The notes under the pieces: generated by a model | Told to the model about the DNA's origin: nothing | What the model saw: the letters and a program-made list of their open reading frames with translations, nothing else | The model's database searches: none | Part shown: positions 1 through 5,071 of the stretch, piece by piece | Numbering within the stretch: the stretch's first letter is position 1 | How the letters are laid out: every line of letters starts with the position of its first letter | Position numbers and translations under genes: made by a program | DNA from: Bacteroidales bacterium | Lineage (GTDB): Bacteria > Bacteroidota > Bacteroidia > Bacteroidales > UBA12077 | Direction: 5' to 3' | Length of the DNA stretch: 5,329 bases | Assembly (NCBI GenBank): GCA_030600865.1 | Contig: JAUVUS010000211.1 | Coordinates: forward strand, 1 to 5,329

Positions 1-274
1 TAACTTGCTCTCCGGAACCTTCTTCAGTGCGAACCTGTTCTCTTGTTTGAGTTCTAACTTGTTCTCCAGATCCTTCTTCTGTGCGAACCTGTTCTCTTGC
101 TTGGGTTTTAGTTTGTTCTTGTACCTTCGCTTCCGTTTTCACTTGTTCTCCAGATTGTTCTTTTACTTGTGTTTTTGTTTGCAATTGTTTTTGTTCTTTA
201 ATTTCCTCTTGAGCAAATCCTGCCATTGAAACTGAAAGAATTGCAATAATTGTTAACGCTTTTTTAAGATTCAT
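1..274 (-). CDS. Secreted low-complexity protein of 18-residue repeats (N-terminal part; runs off left edge)
   Basis: The frame is open from the ATG at 274 to the window edge (91 codons seen, no stop). Residues 1-21 form a classical signal peptide (two Lys, a hydrophobic core, then MAGFAQ), so the product should reach the periplasm or beyond. The mature part is almost only E, Q, K, T, R, V, G and S. From about residue 43 it falls into 18-residue units of the form EQVRTEEGSG + EQVRTQTR: a degenerate first unit (43-60), a clean unit (61-78) and the start of a third (79-91). The start is fixed by AGGAGG five bases upstream and by the signal peptide. A promoter shared with the lipoprotein gene at 2055-2960 lies 72-121 bases upstream. 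The function is not recognised; a disordered or coiled, highly charged surface or periplasmic polypeptide is an inference. A plus-strand frame over the same DNA is only its antisense shadow. Confidence 0.8.
   Translation of the reverse strand, partial: MNLKKALTIIAILSVSMAGFAQEEIKEQKQLQTKTQVKEQSGEQVKTEAKVQEQTKTQAREQVRTEEGSGEQVRTQTREQVRTEEGSGEQV
2..148 (-). repeat. 54-bp coding tandem repeat (about 2.7 units visible)
   Basis: Units read leftward at 148-95 (degenerate), 94-41 and 40-2 (cut by the window edge). The last two differ at 4 of the 39 comparable bases, while the first is recognisable mainly at protein level (EQVKTEAKVQ then EQTKTQAR). The gradient from degenerate to clean units suggests recent expansion toward the C-terminal side, and more copies probably lie beyond position 1. 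Confidence 0.8.
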
Positions 275-279
275 AGTAA

Positions 280-285
280 CCTCCT
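280..285 (-). promoter_or_regulatory. Strong Shine-Dalgarno site for the repeat-protein gene
   Basis: On the minus strand AGGAGG is followed by TTACT and ATG, giving a 5-nt spacer. It is a full match to the anti-Shine-Dalgarno core. This is unusual beside the barrel, small-protein, lipoprotein and TPR genes here, none of which has one, and it settles the start codon. Confidence 0.75.
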
Positions 286-345
286 GTAATTTTAATTTAG
301 ACAATTTATTAATTTTTATTTAATCTTATTACTTGTTATTTAATT

Positions 346-395
346 ATTTTCTGAAAACAAATTTAAGAACTAATTATGAAGCGAAAATGAAGAAG
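346..395 (-). promoter_or_regulatory. Promoter/regulatory block, copy 1 (upstream of the repeat-protein gene)
   Basis: This block aligns without gaps to 3066-3115 at 42 of 50 positions. The first 17 plus-strand bases (attttctgaaaacaaat) and the last 19 (tgaagcgaaaatgaagaag) are identical, and the middle is diverged. Read on the minus strand it holds TTCATTTTCGC (391-381), a weaker adjacent 11-mer TTCATAATTAG (380-370), a -7 box TAAATTTG (365-358) matching the Bacteroidota consensus TAnnTTTG, and the dyad TTTTC-T-GAAAA (347-357) near the expected transcription start. No TTTG -33 box is seen; the 11-mers sit in that region, as at activator-dependent promoters. The predicted leader is about 75-80 nt. 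Function is inferred from conservation and consensus match. Confidence 0.65.
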
Positions 396-421
396 TAATT
401 AAAATTCTCATTGTAATAATT

Positions 422-1366
422 TTAAAAAATAAATGATAATGAGATAAAATAACCCGATTGATTTCTCATACCAAATGCCTTCAATTTATCTGAAGGAATA
501 TAATACATCCACGAAAACATTAATGACACATTACTAATTCCATAAGTAACAGGAATAAATAAATCAACTCCCTGGTATGAATAAGTGTTAGTCGATAACC
601 CATTATTACTTAAATATTGTTTAGTTAAATCTTCAGATGAGAGATTATCTACAGGGTATCCCCTAAATCTAAGTAGGGGAATCAAATAATTTTCTATATA
701 TGGCTTGAAAATATCGTATAACCAATAATCGGTACCATAGGTAATTGATGCTGTTGGTTGAATATACAAATAATCGTTCTTAAAAAATACTTTATCTAAA
801 TTATTTGTTAATGATAACCCAAAATTTGTAAAATAGTTCTCGTTATCAAGGTAGAAATTACCATCGGCATACAAATAAAAGAATTCGTATGTTAAACCGG
901 TCGATGCATTTAAAGCATGGTTATATTTTATCCCTTCAAAAGTAGATTCACCGTAAAATTTATGATAGGTATAGTTTATGTCAAAATCAAAAAGATCATT
1001 AAATAGATATTTTTGAAATCCCAACTGAAAATCAAAATCATAACTTAAACTATCGGCACTTAAATAATCAGAAAACATTAATCCTGTCCAAATACCTGAT
1101 TTATGAAAATAACTTATATCGGTAAATAAAACAGGAATAGGTTCATTTATTTGATCTTTAGAGTCTACTTTATTATTGGTGTAACTAACATCAAGCATAA
1201 AAAAACTAAATTCTTTATCAACACATTCTGTTGTGTCGGATATTTGAAGAGTGTCAGTTTTAGTGTTTTGTCCAATTATATAATTGGGTTCAATAATAAC
1301 GACTAATAAAAAGTTGATAAAAATCCATTTATAAAAAATAAGATTTCCCCTGGTTTTCTTAATCAT
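422..1366 (-). CDS. Probable outer-membrane beta-barrel protein, function unknown
   Basis: The product has 314 residues. The N-terminus is basic (K3, K4, R6) followed by a hydrophobic segment (about 14-25) and a likely signal-peptidase site near residues 32-33 (IIGQ), which points to export. The mature part is rich in Y, F, N and D and alternates polar and aromatic residues in many short strand-like stretches, for example around GLTYEFFYLYADGNFYL and SVSLMF-like segments. It ends in aromatic/hydrophobic alternation with a terminal Phe (SLSFIF), the usual C-terminal signature of barrels assembled by the BAM machinery. It starts 10 nt after the stop of the basic-peptide gene with no Shine-Dalgarno of its own, so translation is probably coupled to that gene. 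No catalytic motif or named family is recognised. Pore, structural or adhesin-anchor roles are all possible. Confidence 0.7.
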   Translation of the reverse strand: MIKKTRGNLIFYKWIFINFLLVVIIEPNYIIGQNTKTDTLQISDTTECVDKEFSFFMLDVSYTNNKVDSKDQINEPIPVLFTDISYFHKSGIWTGLMFSDYLSADSLSYDFDFQLGFQKYLFNDLFDFDINYTYHKFYGESTFEGIKYNHALNASTGLTYEFFYLYADGNFYLDNENYFTNFGLSLTNNLDKVFFKNDYLYIQPTASITYGTDYWLYDIFKPYIENYLIPLLRFRGYPVDNLSSEDLTKQYLSNNGLSTNTYSYQGVDLFIPVTYGISNVSLMFSWMYYIPSDKLKAFGMRNQSGYFISLSFIF

Positions 1367-1376
1367 ATATAGTTGG

Positions 1377-1625
1377 TCAACCGTTTCGCCTTCTCTTTAT
1401 AGCTTTGACTTTGCGAACAACTTGTTTTTTTCTCCTATGTATTTGTGCTTTTTTCAACTGTGCCTTTTTTATTTGAGCTTGGTTGCTTGTTGTTTTAGGA
1501 ACAGTTTTAATGGTTTCTCTTTTTGGAGGGTCAGTAACTTTTTTTACAGTTTTTTTAGTTTCCGCCTGACCAAATGAAACCAACACCAGAAAAACAAAAA
1601 CAATTAATAACGCAATTCTTTTCAT
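1377..1625 (-). CDS. Small secreted, strongly cationic protein
   Basis: The product has 82 residues from the ATG at 1625. An ATG five codons earlier (1640) is less likely, because the GGAGGG between the two ATGs is a Shine-Dalgarno for the second and the second puts a signal peptide directly at the N-terminus (MKR, then a hydrophobic stretch to SFGQA, cleavage near residues 19-21). The mature 61 residues contain 23 Lys/Arg and only 3 acidic residues. They include a short AQ(I/L)KK repeat (about residues 50-60) and an RRR cluster near the C-terminus. The gene precedes the barrel gene by 10 nt and almost surely shares its transcript. No family is recognised. Binding to anionic envelope material (LPS, peptidoglycan, nucleic acid) or to the acidic partners nearby is an inference from charge only. 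Confidence 0.7.
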   Translation of the reverse strand: MKRIALLIVFVFLVLVSFGQAETKKTVKKVTDPPKRETIKTVPKTTSNQAQIKKAQLKKAQIHRRKKQVVRKVKAIKRRRNG

Positions 1626-1629
1626 AATA

Positions 1630-1635
1630 CCCTCC
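1630..1635 (-). promoter_or_regulatory. Shine-Dalgarno site deciding the start of the cationic-protein gene
   Basis: On the minus strand GGAGGG is followed by TATT and ATG (1625). The site lies inside the longer possible frame that begins at 1640, which argues against the upstream ATG. Confidence 0.65.
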
Positions 1636-1701
1636 GTCATGTTTTCGTCGTGTAAGTTAAAAAAATATTCATAATATTTAAAGTGCTAATTTATAAATAT
1701 G

Positions 1702-1950
1702 CTATACAGAAAGTTTAATTACTTTCGAAAATGCTTTAATACCATTGTCTTTGTAACTGGTATTAAGTTTTATAGAGAATACTGAAGCTTCATAAAAATC
1801 ATAGAATTGATGTATGATTTTATTATCATCACGAACAACTGCAAATGGTTTATTAGAATCAATTTCCATGTTCGATTCAGATAAATTATAATCTTTTTTG
1901 GCATGAATAATACCTTTATTTCTTATGATATTTAACATTGATTTTAACAT
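1702..1950 (-). CDS. Small hypothetical protein
   Basis: The product has 82 residues from the ATG at 1950; the ATG at 1938 would give 78. The frame could be extended to a TTG at 1986, but that would code through the right arm of the inverted repeat (residues KLLGQL), so the ATG is preferred. No signal peptide or membrane segment is visible. After a basic N-terminus (MLKSMLNIIRNKG), a segment at about 36-62 (PFAVVRDDNKIIHQFYDFYEAS) reads like a small alpha/beta fold. It is not recognised. It lies between the lipoprotein gene and the cationic-protein gene on the same strand, with gaps of 104 and 76 nt, and may belong to their transcript. It is the only member of this run without an export signal, so it could be unrelated. 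Confidence 0.5.
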   Translation of the reverse strand: MLKSMLNIIRNKGIIHAKKDYNLSESNMEIDSNKPFAVVRDDNKIIHQFYDFYEASVFSIKLNTSYKDNGIKAFSKVIKLSV

Positions 1951-1965
1951 GGCTTTATTTTTTAA

Positions 1966-2037
1966 AAGTTGTCCCAAAAGCTTCAAAAGGTTACTAACTC
2001 TGCTTTTGTTTTTGCGGATTTACTTTTGGGACAACTT
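1966..2037. repeat. Perfect 15-bp inverted repeat with 42-nt spacer
   Basis: The arms are aagttgtcccaaaag (1966-1980) and cttttgggacaactt (2023-2037), exact reverse complements. In the minus-strand transcript they would form a 15-bp stem starting 17 nt after the lipoprotein stop codon, ending in UUUU and just before the start of the small protein. It could be a terminator or attenuator with an unusually long loop, a palindromic intergenic repeat, or the paired ends of a miniature mobile element 72 bp long. No clear target-site duplication is visible beside it. Confidence 0.75.
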
Positions 2038-2054
2038 GTAATTAAATTAACCAA

Positions 2055-2960
2055 CTACCAAATAGGCCTTCTTCTTCTGATTTCAACTATTCTTGTTATC
2101 CCATCCTGAGTTATTTCCGCAAGGTTATCGCATGTTCCGTCACCATAGTCGATAACTATTTCAGATTGGTTACCTATAATTACAACACGAACACCCGATA
2201 CAAAATATCTGAAACATCCAGGTTCATTAATTCTAATAAGCGGAGTTGTTATTTCACCGGTAATGTTGGTTCCATCGGCTAAAGTTCCATACGATGAACC
2301 CGTAACCTCAATTACATCATCATATTTATAATGAGTATCTGAGCCTTCAATAACTTCACGAGTGCGCTCTGCATACCATGTAATAGTTCCCTGGTCATCA
2401 GATAAAATCATAGCACCATCAACAACTACATCACTTTGTCGATTTCCGGCATCGTTAATAATTCTATGTACATGCTTTGTTCCGGTAAGCTGATTGTCAT
2501 CAACAAAATAATCTTCGAAAGAGTATATTATTTCTACACTACCTTCACCCCAATAATGTCCATAATGATTTATATAGATTTTACCACGTCGCTCGCGACC
2601 ATCGTTGCATAAACAATTTACTTCGCCAAAATCGATGGTAACGCTTACTGTATCGTCTCCATAAACTCTGGTAACTGTTGCACAAGGGCTTAATCTGTTA
2701 TAATTGCCATAAGTATCAACACCTGTTGCTGATTTTGTTGTTACATTGTCAAGATAGTCAATGGCTTCATCGCCTATATCTTCAATTTCATCAAATACCT
2801 CCTGTGCATACGATTCATTAATTAAATTAGTGTATTCATCTTCGGTGTTTAGATTTTCACTTTCCTCGCATGAGAAAAGAAATACGGTTAACAATGCCAT
2901 TGTTAACACAGTAAAGATTTTGTGAATTTTCTTCGTTTGGATTAATAGATTTGTTTTCAT
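2055..2960 (-). CDS. Cysteine-containing envelope lipoprotein, uncharacterised
   Basis: The product has 301 residues. A basic N-terminus and hydrophobic segment (15-29) lead to the lipobox LFSC with the lipidated Cys at 31. The acidic CEESEN that follows resembles the acidic stretches after the lipidated Cys that direct Bacteroidota lipoproteins to the cell surface, although it lacks the leading Lys. Residues 32-75 are acidic and probably a flexible tether. The rest looks all-beta, with cysteines at 93, 116, 118, 249 and 277. Two related half-motifs occur: C93 to IDFGEVNC (about 109-116) and C249 to IDYGDGTC (about 270-277), each followed by a DG and a basic segment. From memory this resembles an unnamed lipoprotein family common in Bacteroidota; no biochemical role is known to me. 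It is transcribed from the block at 3066-3115, shared with the repeat-protein gene, and a hairpin lies just upstream of its start. Confidence 0.8.
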   Translation of the reverse strand: MKTNLLIQTKKIHKIFTVLTMALLTVFLFSCEESENLNTEDEYTNLINESYAQEVFDEIEDIGDEAIDYLDNVTTKSATGVDTYGNYNRLSPCATVTRVYGDDTVSVTIDFGEVNCLCNDGRERRGKIYINHYGHYWGEGSVEIIYSFEDYFVDDNQLTGTKHVHRIINDAGNRQSDVVVDGAMILSDDQGTITWYAERTREVIEGSDTHYKYDDVIEVTGSSYGTLADGTNITGEITTPLIRINEPGCFRYFVSGVRVVIIGNQSEIVIDYGDGTCDNLAEITQDGITRIVEIRRRRPIW

Positions 2961-2973
2961 GATTTTAAATTTT

Positions 2974-2995
2974 CGCCTGCCTATCGGCAGACAGG
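2974..2995. repeat. Small GC-rich palindrome in the lipoprotein leader
   Basis: The plus strand reads cgcctgcc-tatc-ggcagaca-gg. As minus-strand RNA, UGUCUGCC pairs with GGCAGGCG (8 bp with two G-U pairs, loop GAUA), ending 13 nt before the lipoprotein ATG. It is conspicuously GC-rich in this AT-rich spacer. Similar CTGCC...GGCAG palindromes recur between genes in many Bacteroidota, from memory, so it may be a dispersed repeat. Its position would also let it affect ribosome access. Confidence 0.6.
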
Positions 2996-3065
2996 TTTAT
3001 AATAATTTAAATTACCAATTTACTGTACAGTGTAAATTTTAATGAGCAATTAAAACTTTATACTC

Positions 3066-3115
3066 ATTTTCTGAAAACAAATCTAGTATGTGAAAATGAA
3101 GCGAAAATGAAGAAG
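3066..3115 (-). promoter_or_regulatory. Promoter/regulatory block, copy 2 (upstream of the lipoprotein gene)
   Basis: This is the partner of 346-395. On the minus strand it has two adjacent 11-mers, TTCATTTTCGC (3111-3101) and TTCATTTTCAC (3100-3090), identical at 10 of 11 positions; then 4 bases; then the -7 box TAGATTTG (3085-3078, matching TAnnTTTG); then the dyad TTTTC-T-GAAAA (3067-3077). An 11-bp head-to-tail repeat abutting the promoter fits binding by a dimeric OmpR/PhoB-type regulator, which is an inference. The predicted leader is about 110 nt and contains the palindrome at 2974-2995. It lies between divergent genes, but its orientation at the other copy assigns it to the minus-strand gene. 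Confidence 0.7.
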
Positions 3116-3198
3116 AAGAAAATATTTTGAAATAATTTTAGTTATATTAGATTATGAATAAGTTTTAACCCGAATTTTAAATCAAATCATAATTTATA

Positions 3199-4494
3199 AT
3201 GAAAAAAACAATTATTCTACTCTTTACAATTTTATTAAGTATTAATATTAATAGTATTGGTCAGAACAACCTGGATAATATAAAGTTTTTAATTCTTTCT
3301 TCAAAATATTCAGAAGCACTTAATGCTTGTAATTCGCTTATATCAAGTAATCCAGATAATCCTGAATTGTATTATTATCAGGCACTAATTAATAAATTGT
3401 CATTTCGTTATACAGAGGCATATATATCGATAAAAAAAGCTATAGAGCTGGATTCACTTAATAATGATTATTTAGCTGAATATGGATTTATATTACAAAA
3501 AGCTAATAAGGATAATAAAGCTCAAAAGGTATTTGAACAAGTAATTGAAATAAATCCTTATAATTTAAAAGTTGGGATATCTTTAAGCAATATGTATTTG
3601 AAACAAAAGAAACCTAAAAAAGCTGAAAAGATATTAATGGATTTATATTCAAAGGATACTACAAACGGATATTTTGCCAGAAATATGGGTCTTTGTAGTA
3701 TTAAATTAAAGGATAGCAAAAATGCAATTAAGTGGTTAAAAAGAGCTATCGAATTAGATAGTACTGACATTAAAGCTTATGAATATATTTCGCTTGTTTA
3801 TACTTCGAAAAAAGAATTTGATTTAGCATTGGAAAACCTGGAAAAAGCAAGTCGGTTTGATCCTCAGAATATTGATTTGTACATAAAGATTGGTGATATT
3901 AATGTTATGCGAAATCATAATTACAAAGCTATACCTGCATATTTAAAAGCTTATGAATTAGATAAAGATGATTATGTAATTTCTGAAAATATTGGAATAT
4001 GTTACTTTAAAGTTAAAAAGCTTAAAAAAGCTAAATACTATTTAGATATTGCGAATTCTTTAACTGTGGATTTGCAGATATATAAGCATCTGGGAAATAT
4101 TCATATGGAGTTGAATCAATCGGATTCATGTATATTCTACTATAATAAAGCATTAAAATTATTAAAACCCGATAATAACTTGATTTTTGAGATTTTGGTT
4201 GATAAGGCAGAAAGTTATTATGCTTTAAATAATTTCGAAGAAGCAATTGAGGTGTATGAAAAAGCATTGGAATTAGATCTTTCAGGCGATTTTTGGATAA
4301 GTTATAAAAAGAATAAAATTATAATAGATATTGCTGCAATTTGCCAGGATAAATTAGGTGATAAATTAAAAGCTATTGAGTACTATGAAAAAGTTATTGA
4401 ACCTGAAATTGCAATTAATAAAAATTACTATACTTACGCACAACAACAAATAACCAAGCTAAAAGAAGAGTTGTTTTTTGAAGGTAAATTATGA
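3199..4494 (+). CDS. Secreted TPR-repeat protein
   Basis: The product has 431 residues. Residues 1-22 form a signal peptide (MKK, hydrophobic core, NSIGQ), so it acts in the periplasm or outside. Nearly all the rest is tetratricopeptide repeats: about eleven 31-34-residue units from roughly residue 24 to 402, recognisable by repeated A-x-x-x-Y/F-x-K-A-I-E-L-D and G-x-x-Y endings, the clearest at 55-86, 89-120, 156-187, 190-221, 224-255 and 329-360. There is no enzymatic domain and no transmembrane segment after the signal. TPR arrays act as protein-binding scaffolds; the partner here is unknown. It diverges from the lipoprotein gene across 238 bp. The start is preceded by AT-rich sequence without a Shine-Dalgarno. 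A weak -7-like TATATTAG at 3143-3150 lacks a well-placed -33 box, so no promoter is called. Confidence 0.85.
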   Translation: MKKTIILLFTILLSININSIGQNNLDNIKFLILSSKYSEALNACNSLISSNPDNPELYYYQALINKLSFRYTEAYISIKKAIELDSLNNDYLAEYGFILQKANKDNKAQKVFEQVIEINPYNLKVGISLSNMYLKQKKPKKAEKILMDLYSKDTTNGYFARNMGLCSIKLKDSKNAIKWLKRAIELDSTDIKAYEYISLVYTSKKEFDLALENLEKASRFDPQNIDLYIKIGDINVMRNHNYKAIPAYLKAYELDKDDYVISENIGICYFKVKKLKKAKYYLDIANSLTVDLQIYKHLGNIHMELNQSDSCIFYYNKALKLLKPDNNLIFEILVDKAESYYALNNFEEAIEVYEKALELDLSGDFWISYKKNKIIIDIAAICQDKLGDKLKAIEYYEKVIEPEIAINKNYYTYAQQQITKLKEELFFEGKL

Positions 4495-4535
4495 TTTCGA
4501 AAGATGATAATTTAGTATTTTAGGTTTGCTTTATT

Positions 4536-4553
4536 AAAAAAAGTTTCTTTTTT
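4536..4553. terminator. Possible AT-only bidirectional terminator between convergent genes
   Basis: The plus strand reads aaaaaaag-ttt-ctttttt, a 7-bp stem with a 3-nt loop and T-runs on both strands, about 40 nt after the TPR stop codon and touching the stop of the broken gene opposite. The position is right, but the stem is almost all A-T and could be chance in such AT-rich DNA. Confidence 0.3.
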
Positions 4554-4893
4554 AGTTAATTACCAATAACTCATCAATCAAATTACCTTCTTCATTAAAA
4601 ATATGAGAGAATTTTCCTAACTCAAAATTATTTTGATTCATAAAAATATCTAAAATAACTTCAATTGATAATTTAGGTGAATTAAGGCTTTCAATATAGA
4701 TCACCACATTATCTAATTTTATTCGTAAATCGTCAGGATGTGTATTTGTAGGAAATTCATTTTTTAGATTTCGATTTCCTTTTTTTAAAAATGTTTCGTA
4801 CAGTAGGCCCTGAAGACTAATTATTGTTTCATCAATTAACTCGGTTTTACTTTTTTAAGCAAATACTAAAGTTTCAATTGTTTCTTTTTCCAT
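4552..4893 (-). pseudogene. Small hypothetical gene broken by an in-frame stop at codon 13
   Basis: Reading from the ATG at 4893, codons 1-12 give MEKETIETLVFA, then TAA (4857-4855), after which the same frame stays open for exactly 100 codons to a TAA at 4554-4552. The long second part (starting KSKTELIDET, ending IDELLVIN) has the composition of a real soluble, acidic protein and no early start codon: the first GTG comes about 50 codons later. A single substitution turning a GAA, CAA or AAA codon into TAA explains it; a frameshift does not, because both other frames hit stops just upstream. No domain is recognised. It converges on the TPR gene and lies downstream of the oxidoreductase terminator, so it had its own promoter, which I cannot pick out in 4894-5020. 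A sequencing error at the poly-A run is the main alternative. Confidence 0.6.
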
Positions 4894-5020
4894 AAGTATT
4901 TTATATAAGTTCTAAAAAATTATATAACAGAAAAATATAGGAGAGAGTAGTAAATAAATTACTTTTAGATTGAGCACTATATTATTACGTAAAATTTATC
5001 TATTTATTATGTGAAAGCAT

Positions 5021-5052
5021 AAAAAAAACCTGCTTCGTATTGAGCAGGCTTT
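5021..5052 (-). terminator. Intrinsic terminator of the oxidoreductase gene
   Basis: On the minus strand AAAG-CCTGCT, an 8-nt loop (CAATACGA) and AGCAGG are followed by eight T. The stem has 6 perfect GC-rich pairs, extended through one G-U and three A-U pairs into the U-tract. It begins 19 nt after the stop codon at 5072-5074. It also separates this gene from the broken gene downstream. Confidence 0.88.
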
Positions 5053-5071
5053 AGTATAGTTAATAAAACTA

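Noticed and set aside
5..229. Plus-strand open frame rich in F, L, S and C
   Set aside because: It is the antisense of the repeat-protein gene; the 54-bp repeats keep it open. The minus strand has a signal peptide, Shine-Dalgarno and promoter.
1663..1679. AT-only hairpin (aaatatt-cat-aatattt) with a T-run on the minus strand, a terminator candidate after the small protein gene
   Set aside because: There is no GC in the stem, and termination here would leave almost no room for a promoter for the cationic-protein gene. It probably reflects AT-rich composition.
1686..1693. TAAATTAG as a -7 box for the cationic-protein/barrel pair
   Set aside because: It has one mismatch to TAnnTTTG and no convincing -33 element at the right distance; such matches are expected by chance in this AT-rich DNA.
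3558..3770. Minus-strand open frame inside the TPR gene
   Set aside because: It is a shadow of a well-supported TPR coding region, with no start signal.
4031..4267. Second minus-strand open frame inside the TPR gene
   Set aside because: It is antisense to recognisable TPR units, with unlikely composition and no ribosome or promoter signal.
4845..4860. Programmed frameshift at the AAAAAAG run as an explanation for the broken small gene
   Set aside because: The two alternative frames contain TGA and TAG shortly upstream, so no translated frame leads into the slippery run.
4894..5020. Spacer between the broken gene and the oxidoreductase terminator
   Set aside because: I looked for a promoter, small gene or repeat and saw nothing beyond AT-rich sequence.
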